Positions 1-9,386 of a stretch of DNA of 64,000 nt are shown here, piece after piece. Within the stretch, counting starts at the first letter, position 1; every line of letters begins with the position of its first letter. The translations under genes were made by a program, and so were the position numbers. The DNA is taken from positions 1 through 64,000 of the forward strand of contig JAGFJJ010000076.1 of the NCBI GenBank assembly GCA_024102815.1. The letters run 5' to 3'. The DNA comes from Phycisphaerae bacterium. Lineage in GTDB: Bacteria; Planctomycetota; Phycisphaerae; UBA1845. The notes beneath the pieces are model-generated. The model worked only from the letters and a program-made list of their open reading frames with translations. It was not told the DNA's origin and ran no database searches.

Positions 1-1523
1 GGTTACACTCTGTCACGAACGGCCTCCGTGCCTCGGCATGATTGCGTTGGAGCAAACCCTATCATACCAGGTTCGAAGGCCTTCCTTATGCGCGAATCAA
101 CGTCAACTCATGAAATATCCGGGCTAATTCTTCCGCTCGAGCGGCCCTCGTCATCTCGAAGACGTGGACTGCAAGATGATTTATTGTTCCAAGTGCGTCA
201 CGACAACTTGCCCTTGGCACCCTTATGCGCCCATCCAGCTCTGCTCGAACCTCGATGAAAATCCTCTTGATTGCCTAAGTCGCGCATTGTGCGCAAGATG
301 CCCATCATCAAGCGGCCATGGAGTTCTCGTAACCCCTTATCGCTACTGAGGGGAATTAAACTTACATAACACGTCGAAGCGTTCATACAGAGGGCAACGG
401 GCAAGCCGTCCAACTGAGTCAAGGTCGCATACCACTCAGCCTGTGGCGACACGTATTCCTTTTCCAGAGCTCTGGGCGGAAGGGGGATATTAAAATGTGT
501 GATGAGCTTCCGTGTAGAACGTAGCGTGATCATGGCGCGCTACTTTCTGGATTCTCGATGATTCAGCATGGCCGCGAGGGGCAGAAGGTCCTCGACGGCA
601 CAGCAATGTACTACCCAAGTCTCTGGTTGTTGCCATGCGAAAATCGCTTCCGGTTGTGAGTCATGCTTGCCGCTCTTGCACCCAGTATGCCTTGCTTGCG
701 CGATTTTCTACTTCCCGCCGAACGTGGCATTCGACTGCGATTGAACGATGATCGACTCGGACTTGGCCAGCTGGTTCAAAACGTCGACTGCTCCGGCGCG
801 GTCGCGCTATTGACCGCGTTTCTCTTCGGAGGCAACGCACGGGCGTGCACTTCTCCGTCGTGCCGGACCACGCCAAGGCCGTCGCTCTCCCACTCCCGGG
901 CCTTCCGGCTTCGCCGGGCCTGATCATGCCAGTGCGGAAGAGGCATCGAATGCTGCTCGACGAGATTCTGGGGATGGACCGATTCTGGCTGCGCGGCTTT
1001 CCGGTCAATACCCTCCAACAATTGCTCTTCAAATGTCGGCTGGCTCATTGCCCGCCTGGGCTCAGCAACAACCTCCTGTCTCCGCCGTTTTCCTCCTTGG
1101 ATTGAATTCCACGGAAGGACGCCCAATTCGAAAAGAACCATGGCTTGCCAGGTTCGCCAAATCGGGATTATTCTCGTTCCGGTGACGAGCATGTTCGTCA
1201 GTCTTGCTGTATCGACACTATTCTTGGGTGGGCCGCCCGTGTGCAGGCTCGAGGCGTCCAGCAGGTACCGATCGAGAGCGGCCTGTTCATCGGTACCAAA
1301 AAAAGTAGAGTTTGCCGCGATTTCGCTTGCACCATTGACCCGTCGGGGGCAAGGTCAGACGAATCGACCTGCGCGCTTGAAGCGATTGTGCCTTTAGCAT
1401 GGGCCCATTGCCCACTCGCTGCTCGGTTGAGATTATGGCGGAAGCCGCAGTTGTAGACAGAGCTGTAGGTTGCCACGAAAACGAGGGATGGCATTAGCGT
1501 AAATCGTTTATTTTGATAAGTTT
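1..1523. other. gene-poor stretch, no confident CDS
   Basis: I see no protein I would defend here. Short open frames exist on both strands (for example minus 198-533 and minus 776-1192), but none shows a recognisable domain, a convincing ribosome binding site or a composition that separates it from its antisense frames. The stretch borders tRNA-Arg and may be decayed accessory DNA. A frameshifted gene cannot be excluded by eye. Confidence 0.5.
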
Positions 1524-1597
1524 GCGCCGGTAGCTCAGGTGGATAGAGCATCGGATTTCTAATCCGATGGTCGCAGGTTCGAGTCCTGCCCGGCGCG
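1524..1597 (+). tRNA. tRNA-Arg (anticodon TCT)
   Basis: The cloverleaf is complete. The acceptor stem GCGCCGG pairs with CCGGCGC, the D arm contains GCTC/GAGC, the anticodon stem TCGGA/TCCGA encloses the loop TTTCTAA with anticodon TCT at 1558-1560, and the T arm is GCAGG-TTCGAGT-CCTGC. The discriminator base is G at 1597 and CCA is not encoded. It reads AGA codons. Its 3' half is duplicated about 6 kb downstream (7539-7584), which suggests it once served as an integration site. Confidence 0.97.
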
Positions 1598-1607
1598 TTT
1601 TCGTAAA
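1562..1607 (+). repeat. candidate attL: tRNA-Arg 3' half plus 10 nt
   Basis: These 46 bases run from the 3' strand of the anticodon stem to ten bases past the tRNA end. They recur at 7539-7584 with 43 of 46 positions identical and no gaps. An intact tRNA at one end and only its 3' part at the other is the classic geometry left by tyrosine-recombinase elements inserted in tRNA genes. The element reading is inferred, because no integrase is visible. Confidence 0.6.
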
Positions 1608-2354
1608 GCGCTTTCCATGAGGCGTCCAGCGGCATTGGCATCTCAAGTCCCCCTACCTTGGCGTCCGGTAGCGAGGCGCCGGCGTTATTGTGGCGTCAGT
1701 CTTGGCCGCCAATCGGACCGCTATGGCCTCGATTGTCCAGCGAGCGCGGTCCACGTGCAGTTAGCTCGCCGTGACCTAAGACGCCGCGGTGGTCTTCATG
1801 TTCGAGTGGAGCATGAAGTTCGTTTTCCGTTAGCCGACTGGAGTGGGAGCACCGAACTTTGCGCGGTTAGGAACGGGGAGCAAGCGGTTGACTTCGCGCC
1901 CATCGAAAGCGCCGATCAAGCACACGTATCCAGTTCCTCGGATAACACCGCGAGCAACGGGCGGACGAGAGATGGCCATATCAATATTGACGCTGCTTCC
2001 GCCCACACCCGTGGTTTCGTATGTGCTGCGCGCCAGGTTGCAGCCGACGCCCGCCAGCCGGTATTTCGGCGACAAGTAGCAGCTCGCTGGCTGCGTGGGT
2101 GAGGGCCGTCGCAAGCCTCCTGTTCGCCACGAACACCCATCGCCTTGGCTGGAAGTGGCAGGCCCACGGGGCGATCGACGCGCCTGTTGGAGTCCCACGA
2201 AGATTCCCTGGGGATCGGACGCGGTGCAGTTCCAGAAGGACCTAACCGTCGGGCGGATTCCGTGTGGGTCCCCGTTTCACAATGCCAGCGTTGATCCTTG
2301 CGAGTTCGGAACACAAGCGGTTGACGTCGTTAACGGGCGCGCTTTCGGTTCGGT
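1608..2354. other. non-coding or decayed DNA between tRNA-Arg and the RHS gene
   Basis: This is where an island integrase would usually lie, but no integrase-like frame is present. All open frames are short and overlap on both strands. A stretch near 1885-1897 (AAGCGGTTGAC plus TCG-like bases) resembles one near 2316-2330, which could be a remnant of repeated RHS-tip DNA. The resemblance is too short to rely on. Confidence 0.4.
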
Positions 2355-5300
2355 CTAGTAGCCAAAGAAGCTTCTCAGACCTTCCCGTAAGCCACAGACC
2401 GGACCCAGTCGCGCTTCCCGCCTCGGGAGCAGTCCGCCCAGCGTTAGAAAATCGTCCAGATATGAGCGCGCCGGATTCCACCACTGCGAGCCGTACCAGG
2501 TGATGCCGGCCTCGGCCGGGTTGCTGGCCCCATATACGGATATGACATCACTCCACGACGGCAGGCCGTCCGTGCCGTAGTACTGCCCCCACGCAACGCC
2601 CGCGACGGTAAAGACCCCGGCAGCGGGGCTGTACGGGAAGGGCGCCGCATCGATCAGCCCACCGATGTGTCCGAGTCCTTCGCTAATCGCGATGTTGATG
2701 CCCGGTTGAACCACCCACTGGTCGGCGAAAGATCCGAAGGCGCCGGCCTCGGAAGCTGGGTCGAGCCCGAACGGATCGCGTGCGTTGACGGGGTTGTTGC
2801 CGGTATAAGCATACGGCGAGAGCGCCCACGCCACCGGCAGGGGATCACGTTGCAGGAAGCGTCCGGTACCTGGGTCGTAGTATCGCCGGCGGTAGTGATA
2901 CAAGCCGGTATCCACGTCGTATTCGCGACCCGCAAACAGGCGCCAGTCTCCCAGGGCTCCGTCCATCAGAACCGGCTCGCCAAATGCCTGGTAGCGATAG
3001 GTCGTCTGGCTTTCACCGTAAGCGTCCGTCACGCCGAGGATAGTTCCGAGAGGATCACGCAGGTAGAAATCGTTCTCATAGGAAGCGAAGCCGCCTTCCT
3101 TGAGGCCTTCGAGCATGTCGATGCCCTGTCCGAGCACGAATTGCCGGCGCAGTCCTCCCGCTGCATTGAACTCAGCAAGCACCTCGTCTCCCTCGTAGAC
3201 GTAGTACGTGACGTCTGCGCCGACGCGCTTCTCAATTCGCCGGCCGAGCGGATCGTACGCGAAGCTTACCACCGTCCCGTCCGGCAGCTCCGCGGAAACC
3301 AGCCGGTTCTCCGCGTCATACGTGTAGGAGGTCGTCTCACTCGTACCGCGATTTGTGCGCCGCGCGAGATTTCCCGATGCATCGTACGTGTAATCAAACG
3401 TGGGATCCCGATTCAGTCTGTTGGCCGCATCATAGGCATACTCGGCCTCGAGTCCCGCCACGAATCGATTACCCGCGCCATCGTAGGAATATTGCTCCGC
3501 CGGGTTGTCCGGCGTGGGGTGTGTGGCTTCAATCAGCCGGCCGGCATCATCATACGCGTACGTATGAACACCGTCGCGATCCTCCATACGCGTGCGATAG
3601 CCCGCTGGGCTGTACGTCCAACTCGCCGACTCGCTTCCGCCGGATCCGACCAGGGCGGATGATGTCATGCGGCCTGCGCCATCATGGGAAAATGTTGATT
3701 CGGTGCCGCTGTAAGACTCGTACCAACTTGCAGGTCTGCCGGCGGTGTCATATTCGGGTTGAAGCCAGAAGTACGCCCCGCCATACAAGGATGTTGGCCA
3801 CCACCCGCCGCTCGGGCTCCATTCGTATCCGAAATCAGAGACAGCCTCGCCCTTGGCAAGCGTAATCAATGTCTCACTGTAGTTGCTCGTGCGATACTCG
3901 TAGGAAACGGTAGCCGTCAGACCCGACGATGGAAAAATAGTCGTGACGTCTGTGACCAGATCGAACCAATTGTACGTGAATTCCAGTCGACAGCTCGGCG
4001 TCTCCATACTCGTGCACAGTCCCGTTTCCGGGTCATACGTATACGTGGCCGATTCACCCGCCGATTGTGTTCGCTGCGTCAGTTGGCCCGTGCTGTTGTA
4101 GGCAAAGCTGACCGAGGCGCCGGTTGGCTCGGTGCGACTGGTCAGGCGCCCGTTGGCATCGTACGCGTAAGTAGTCGCGTTACCCAGTGCATCAGTGATT
4201 GCCGCAGGTCGGTACATCGCATCGTAGTCGAATGTTGTTGTATTGCCGCGGCCATCCGTGATTGCGGTCATGACCGCCACGGCGCCGCCCAAGTCGATGT
4301 CGAGGCTTCCCCGCGCCGGCGCGTAGGAGAAACGGATTGTCTCACTGAGGCCGTTGGTGACCTGGTCGACAAGATTCATGACGTTGTAGCTGATGGACCA
4401 GTGTCGTCCGTCGGCATCCGTGACATCGCTGATGTTACCGTAGCTGTCGTAGCCGTAACGCCATACACCTCCCTCACCATCGGTAACGGTTTCCAGATTG
4501 CCATTGGCATCATAGGTCATTGTCGTGGATTCATCCCCGATCGTGACGCCTGTTCGCTGGCCGCGGTCGTTGTACGTGCATGAATAACGGCGCCCGCCGG
4601 GCAATGTCGCCTGCGTCAGGTTGCCGCGATCGTCGTAGTCCGCGGTCCACGCCCCGGCCATGCTGTCTTCGATCCGCGTCGGCAGATTCAAATCGTTGTA
4701 GGTTATGCCGAGTGTGTCGGGCCAGACGGGCGAGCGCCCGAAGCCGCTGGCGCTGGTTAGATTGCCGCTCGAATCGTAGGCATAATCCGACCGCTTGCCG
4801 CTCGCGGTTTGAACGGTCGTGATCTGGTCATTGCGATCGCGCCCCATGAGCAGCGTACGCCCCATGGGGTCAGTAATCGCCGTACGTGTTCCGAAGGAAT
4901 TCACCGCGAACGCGTATTCCTCTCCCGCCGGGTCGGTGTAGGACGCTTGCCCCTCGGTCGCGGCTACGTGCTGCGTGGAAGTGCCGTCCGGTCGATCAAC
5001 GCGTGTTACTGCGCCACTGGCGTCGAATGTGTAGGAAGTAACGTGGTCCCCGGCGTCGGTTTGCGCCGTCATGCGATGCAGACCGTCGTAGGAGAAACGC
5101 CGCGCCGTTCCGTCCGGGTTCTCAATGCGTTCCAGATCGCCGACGGCATTGACGGTGAATTGCGTCTGCCGGCCTGCCGGGTCGGTGATTGCGCGTAGCC
5201 TGTTCACTTCGTCGTAGGTCAACGTCGTGGCCCGGCCGACCGGATCGGTAATCGTCGTAATTCGGCCCGCGGAGTAGGCAAACGTCGTCGCATTGCCGTT

Positions 5301-6938
5301 GCGATCGGCAAGGCGCGTTTGGTGACCGTCGGCGTCAAACGACACCACCATCCCGTCCGGGTGAGACCACGTGTGCGAGCCATCAGGGTTTCGGACAAGC
5401 GTTGCGGAATCCCCCCGGCCGGCGGCATATCCCCCAACGCCCTGTTCCGTGTACCCGAAACGGCTTCCGTCGCCGCCGACGATCACTGCCTGATTCCCGC
5501 TCACGGTTAACCTATGCAGCCCAACGATACCCCAACCGTACCCGTAGGGATTGTTGATCAACGTGTCGTCCGGCTCCGGCAGCACTACGGACCCGGTAAA
5601 GGAACTTTCCATTCCCAGATACTCATCCGCCGTAACTCCGGTGTCTCCCTGCGCTGCACCGCCGAACTCGTTGACCGTCGCAAATGTCGTCTCGTATTCG
5701 TTCACCAGGGTCAGCGTGTACGGGTATGTGCCCGTCGGGAGCAACTGCCCCATGGGGTCCCGGCCGTCCCAGCGAAACGCGAACGTTGCCGGGCCGTCGA
5801 CCGGTTCGTAAGTGCGCTCCACGCGGTTGCCGCCGATCTCGGCGATCAGCCGCTGGCGCTCGGGCAGCAGAGTCCGGGTCAGACTGATATCGTAGGTGAG
5901 CTCGAGCACCACCCCTCCCGCGGGTACGGGCGAGTTGTACTGCAGGGCAACCGTACGCCGCCTTCCCAGCGTCGTATACGACGGTGTGAGGTGCTCCACG
6001 ATCAAGTGTCCGTCGCCGACATCGACCCTCGACCCAGTTGGAACACTTCCGCAGGGTTGGTTGTTCCGTTCGGCTCGCTGGTCGGATGTCGTATCTTCCG
6101 CGTCTCCCGGTTCGCCGCTCCCCGTCGGCGATGTTCGCCCCAGGTTGCAGTCCCGTGGCGAGAAGTGAACCACCTGGTACTCGACCCATTCCCCATCCGC
6201 CGTCACTGTACCCATCGATTCGTGCTCCCAGGCCAGGGTCGTTGGGTTGTATACGCCAACGGGGATGGGCGTACCGGGAGCGAAGCCGCGCGTGTTGCGC
6301 ATACGAACCGTGACGGGAGCATCAAATGTCTGGCCATCCGGCGTGAGATCGCAGGCGTACGTGAAGTGCGACAGTCCAGGCAGATCGTTTGGCAAGTGAC
6401 GCCCCTCGTCGTACCACGTAGCCCGCAATTCGGCGGTAGCACCGAGCGCACCAGCCGGCACCGTGAGTTCGATGGATCCGTCGGAGTTCATTCCGCTGCC
6501 GCCTTCCGGACCAATGAGGATTGCGTTCGGGTCGACAGGAGTCAGGAACATATCGGCGACTGCCGCCAGGCCGCCCTCTTCAACCGTTGCCCGACGCTGG
6601 GCGTAGGTGTAGCCGTCTCTGCGGGCGGTCAGTGCGACGTCGCCGCCCCCCGGCACTTCGACCACGAACCGTCCCTCGGCGTCGCTATCTCCACTAACGG
6701 ACATGTCGCTTACCGTGACGCGTACGCCGGGCAGCGCGCTGTTGGTGGAAGCGTCGAACACGCGTCCGTAGACACGGGCCGCCAAACCTCCCCCATTTAT
6801 CGGGGGATTTCCGTTGTCGTTACTTGCATTACCGTTGCCTCCGTCGTTGGACGGCCCTCCGCAACTGCCGGCAAACCCGGCCGCAAGCAGTATTGCCGTC
6901 ACCGTGAGAACGCATGCGATGCACGTTGGTCTATTCAT
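2355..6938 (-). CDS. RHS/YD-repeat lipoprotein with regulatory-like and ZU5-like N-terminal domains
   Basis: This is a 1,527-residue surface or secreted protein. An N-terminal hydrophobic segment ends in FAGSC, giving a probable lipidated Cys26, followed by a Gly/Asn-rich linker. A carboxypeptidase-regulatory-like beta domain (about 50-125) comes next, then a ZU5-like segment (PEGGSG, TVPAGALG; about 140-265). Dozens of YD repeats of the Y-D-x-x-G-R/N-L-T type fill about 500-1250. The conserved RHS core end follows (RYYDPGTGRFLQRDPL, then NPVNARDPFGLDP near 1380-1395). The last 130 or so residues form a Gly/Ala-rich tip with no nuclease or deaminase motif that I recognise. ATG at 6938 was preferred over an upstream frame because it begins the signal sequence. 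It may be a polymorphic-toxin carrier or a structural RHS protein. No immunity-like gene follows it, and it is the only clear gene between the two tRNA-Arg copies. Confidence 0.9.
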   Translation of the reverse strand: MNRPTCIACVLTVTAILLAAGFAGSCGGPSNDGGNGNASNDNGNPPINGGGLAARVYGRVFDASTNSALPGVRVTVSDMSVSGDSDAEGRFVVEVPGGGDVALTARRDGYTYAQRRATVEEGGLAAVADMFLTPVDPNAILIGPEGGSGMNSDGSIELTVPAGALGATAELRATWYDEGRHLPNDLPGLSHFTYACDLTPDGQTFDAPVTVRMRNTRGFAPGTPIPVGVYNPTTLAWEHESMGTVTADGEWVEYQVVHFSPRDCNLGRTSPTGSGEPGDAEDTTSDQRAERNNQPCGSVPTGSRVDVGDGHLIVEHLTPSYTTLGRRRTVALQYNSPVPAGGVVLELTYDISLTRTLLPERQRLIAEIGGNRVERTYEPVDGPATFAFRWDGRDPMGQLLPTGTYPYTLTLVNEYETTFATVNEFGGAAQGDTGVTADEYLGMESSFTGSVVLPEPDDTLINNPYGYGWGIVGLHRLTVSGNQAVIVGGDGSRFGYTEQGVGGYAAGRGDSATLVRNPDGSHTWSHPDGMVVSFDADGHQTRLADRNGNATTFAYSAGRITTITDPVGRATTLTYDEVNRLRAITDPAGRQTQFTVNAVGDLERIENPDGTARRFSYDGLHRMTAQTDAGDHVTSYTFDASGAVTRVDRPDGTSTQHVAATEGQASYTDPAGEEYAFAVNSFGTRTAITDPMGRTLLMGRDRNDQITTVQTASGKRSDYAYDSSGNLTSASGFGRSPVWPDTLGITYNDLNLPTRIEDSMAGAWTADYDDRGNLTQATLPGGRRYSCTYNDRGQRTGVTIGDESTTMTYDANGNLETVTDGEGGVWRYGYDSYGNISDVTDADGRHWSISYNVMNLVDQVTNGLSETIRFSYAPARGSLDIDLGGAVAVMTAITDGRGNTTTFDYDAMYRPAAITDALGNATTYAYDANGRLTSRTEPTGASVSFAYNSTGQLTQRTQSAGESATYTYDPETGLCTSMETPSCRLEFTYNWFDLVTDVTTIFPSSGLTATVSYEYRTSNYSETLITLAKGEAVSDFGYEWSPSGGWWPTSLYGGAYFWLQPEYDTAGRPASWYESYSGTESTFSHDGAGRMTSSALVGSGGSESASWTYSPAGYRTRMEDRDGVHTYAYDDAGRLIEATHPTPDNPAEQYSYDGAGNRFVAGLEAEYAYDAANRLNRDPTFDYTYDASGNLARRTNRGTSETTSYTYDAENRLVSAELPDGTVVSFAYDPLGRRIEKRVGADVTYYVYEGDEVLAEFNAAGGLRRQFVLGQGIDMLEGLKEGGFASYENDFYLRDPLGTILGVTDAYGESQTTYRYQAFGEPVLMDGALGDWRLFAGREYDVDTGLYHYRRRYYDPGTGRFLQRDPLPVAWALSPYAYTGNNPVNARDPFGLDPASEAGAFGSFADQWVVQPGINIAISEGLGHIGGLIDAAPFPYSPAAGVFTVAGVAWGQYYGTDGLPSWSDVISVYGASNPAEAGITWYGSQWWNPARSYLDDFLTLGGLLPRREARLGPVCGLREGLRSFFGY

Positions 6939-7538
6939 GGTCTGGCTCTCAAGTCGCAAGATGGTTCAGGATGTTCGACGGGAGTTCTTGTGCCGGGAGG
7001 CGGGGTGCGAAGGGTGCCCTGGGACTCCGGGACCGCCTCGTCGAGAGCACGTTCCCGAAAACACGGGAAGATGTCCGCCGAAGGGGTCCGCAAAACTCGC
7101 GACCGCGGCACTCCCTGCGTAGCCATTTGATTCGATTATAAACCAAACGAACTCGGCGTGCAGCATCGGCTGCCTTGCTCTGCCTCTCCGGGGCCCCTGG
7201 CAGCACGAAGTCCGGCCGGGTCCGACGGCTCAAAGCGTCGAAGGGCGCCCCATTGATACATTGTGGATGCTTAACAGTCTTGGCACGATAATAAATATGT
7301 TGAGATCCAATGTCGGCGAGCATAGGGCAAGGCTGGACCATGCCGTGTTGGGAATAAGCAGCCCGGCTCCCGTCAGCATCGAGTCACTTTGGCGAGGCCG
7401 CGGCGCCAGTCCAAGCGATACTTTTTCTATCATGCGTGCAGGAAGGGGTTTAAACCACACGTACCCCGCTTCTGGCGCCCCCAAGCGGTGATAACGCCTT
7501 TCTATTCAATGGCCTATGGCCGGTCGGCTGGATTCGTG
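6939..7538. other. intergenic stretch at the right edge of the putative island
   Basis: About 600 bases without a gene I can support. Open frames on both strands are short, and none shows a domain or a good start. The promoter of the minus-strand RHS gene should lie in its left part. The right part (about 7510-7538) shows weak continuing similarity to the tRNA-Arg anticodon arm, leading into the 46-base repeat. Confidence 0.5.
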
Positions 7539-7584
7539 ATCCGATGGTCGCAGGGTTGAGTCCTGCCCGGCGCGTATTCGTAAA
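7539..7584 (+). repeat. candidate attR: decayed tRNA-Arg 3' half
   Basis: Second copy of the 46-base segment at 1562-1607, with three mismatches. Two of them fall in the T loop, which changes TTCGAG to GTTGAG. Similarity continues weakly leftward through the anticodon arm (7530-7538), but there is no D arm or matching acceptor stem, so it cannot fold as a functional tRNA. It is either the right attachment site of a decayed element or the remnant of a duplicated tRNA-Arg gene. Confidence 0.6.
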
Positions 7585-7640
7585 TCTCCCCAATGGCCGG
7601 AGTCAACGGGCACTCGGTTTGTCGTACTTGAGAATTCGAA

Positions 7641-9380
7641 TCAATCGATTTCGCCCGCGATGGTCTCGAATTCCTGCATTGCCGACCTGTCGCCCGAAAG
7701 GAGCATGTTCATGTCGGCTTGAAGAGACTGGAGGCCACAGCGAATGTACCGCGCCGCGACGAGCCGCTTGCGCTCGTTACGCTCCGCCTGGCGAAGGAAG
7801 AAGTGCCCGATGAGGACAGTGGCGGCGGCATCCACGAGCTTGCGGCCGTAGAGGTCCATGTAGTCCGTGCCCTGCTCCTTGACGAAGGTGATGCCCTCCA
7901 TGACGCGGGCACGTCCTTCGACGAGCCCCGCCTTGAACTCGTGCAGATCCTTGTCGAGGTACTCGCGCGATTCCAGTTCCTCGGCGAAGCGCTCAAAAGC
8001 TCCGCCGCATACGCCACGGACCGCCGCGACAATCTGAAGCTGGCTCGTGCCCTCATAGATGTTGGTGATTCGCGCGTCGCGCAGGTGACGCTCGACGGGA
8101 TAGTCCATCATGTATCCGGAGCCGCCAAGAACCTGGAGGGCGTCGTTGGCAACGCGCACGGACATCTCCGAAGCGTAGTATTTCGCCATGGGCGTGAGCA
8201 TGCCGTTGAGCCGCTTCCACACGCGGGCTTCGCTCTTGCGGCGCTTGAGCTCGTCGGCATCGGTCGGCGGATTTGTCTCCAGAACGCGCTGGTTGTTCAT
8301 CTCGAAGTCGCAGTAGCGACTGGCCTCATAGACCAAGGCTCGAGCGGCTTCCAGGGAGATGCGCATGTCCACGAGCATATCCGCCACGGCAGGCAGTCGC
8401 TCGATGGACACGCCGAACTGCTTTCGCGTGTGTGCGTATTTGCGCGCCACGCGATACGCGGCCTCGGCGATGCCCAGGGCCTGCGCCGCGACGCCGATCC
8501 GCGCACCGTTCATCAGGCTGAGCACGTAACGGATCAGCCCGAGCTGGCGTTCCCCGATCAGCTTGGCGGGCACGTCCTCGTAGACCAGTTCACAGGTGGG
8601 CGATCCGTGAAGGCCGAGTTTCTTCTCCAGGCGGCGGACCTTCAGCCGCGGGCCGCGCTCCGCGAGGAAAAGGCTCAGACCCCGGCCATCCTTGAGTTCC
8701 GGCTCGCTCCGCGCTAGTGTCAGAAGTACGTCACCGCAGCCGTTGGTGATGAAACGCTTGACGCCGTTGAGGCGCCATTGCCCGTCGGTGTCCTGCCAGG
8801 CACGCAAGCCCACGGCCTGGAGATCGCTGCCGGCATCGGGCTCGGTCAGGGCCATGGCCCCGGTAAGCTCTCCGCTGGAAAAGCGAGGCAGGTATTCATC
8901 CTTGATGGACGAATCCGCGAACGCGTTGATAGTTTCAGCGATACCCTGCAAGCCGAAGATGTTCATCAGCGAGGCATCGGCCCGGCTGATCATCTCGATG
9001 GCCATGGTGTAGACGAGGTTGGGGCAGTTCAATCCGCCGTACCGGCGCGGCAGCGTGAAGCCCATCAGGTCGGCCTGGCCCAGTGCCCGAAGGCTCTCCT
9101 GCATGCCACGGCTGAGCGTAACGGTGCCGTCCTCATTGAGCCGGTTGCCCTCGTGATCCACCGACTCCGCGAACGGAGCGATGGTGTTGGCCGCCACGTC
9201 GCCGACGATGGAGAGAATGCGGCGATAGTTATCGACGGCGTCCTCCGCATCCCGTGGCGATTCCTCGTGCACGTCCGGGCCGGTAGGGAAGCCGTCTTCC
9301 TGTACCGTTGCGAGGGCGCGCAGATCGAGATGTTCGAACAGGAAGCGGATGTCCTCGTTGTCGTCGAAGAAATTGGCCAT
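7641..9380 (-). CDS. acyl-CoA dehydrogenase, long (about 580 aa) form
   Basis: This flavoprotein would oxidise an acyl-CoA to the enoyl-CoA and pass electrons to ETF. The 579-residue chain has the N-terminal helical domain, the FAD-contact region with ALTEPDAGSD (about 200-210) and FITNGCGD, and a C-terminal helical domain with RKQFGVSIERLPAVADML, LGGSGYM and NIYEGTSQLQI, where Glu of YEGT is the usual catalytic base. A C-terminal extension of about 130 residues beyond the core matches the longer FadE-like subgroup. It lies 6 bases after etfA and forms an operon etfB-etfA-acd on the minus strand. The substrate chain length cannot be read from the sequence. Confidence 0.93.
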   Translation of the reverse strand: MANFFDDNEDIRFLFEHLDLRALATVQEDGFPTGPDVHEESPRDAEDAVDNYRRILSIVGDVAANTIAPFAESVDHEGNRLNEDGTVTLSRGMQESLRALGQADLMGFTLPRRYGGLNCPNLVYTMAIEMISRADASLMNIFGLQGIAETINAFADSSIKDEYLPRFSSGELTGAMALTEPDAGSDLQAVGLRAWQDTDGQWRLNGVKRFITNGCGDVLLTLARSEPELKDGRGLSLFLAERGPRLKVRRLEKKLGLHGSPTCELVYEDVPAKLIGERQLGLIRYVLSLMNGARIGVAAQALGIAEAAYRVARKYAHTRKQFGVSIERLPAVADMLVDMRISLEAARALVYEASRYCDFEMNNQRVLETNPPTDADELKRRKSEARVWKRLNGMLTPMAKYYASEMSVRVANDALQVLGGSGYMMDYPVERHLRDARITNIYEGTSQLQIVAAVRGVCGGAFERFAEELESREYLDKDLHEFKAGLVEGRARVMEGITFVKEQGTDYMDLYGRKLVDAAATVLIGHFFLRQAERNERKRLVAARYIRCGLQSLQADMNMLLSGDRSAMQEFETIAGEID

Positions 9381-9386
9381 GATCGT

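Noticed and set aside
198-533. Minus-strand 111-codon frame with ATG start
   Set aside because: No domain, no ribosome site, and overlapping frames of similar length on the other strand; coding cannot be supported.
661-1192. Two overlapping minus-strand frames (123 and 138 codons) that might be a broken gene
   Set aside because: Neither translation shows a recognisable motif, so a pseudogene call would be guesswork.
1198-1641. Minus-strand frame whose translation contains GRTRTCDHRIRNPMLYPPE
   Set aside because: This is the well-known spurious translation of the antisense of a tRNA-Arg gene; the tRNA at 1524-1597 explains it.
5514-7130. 538-codon plus-strand frame opposite the RHS gene start
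   Set aside because: Antisense of the RHS lipoprotein's N-terminal domains; no motif of its own.
7510-7584. Possible second functional tRNA-Arg
   Set aside because: The D arm and a matching acceptor stem are missing and the T loop is altered, so it cannot be an active tRNA.
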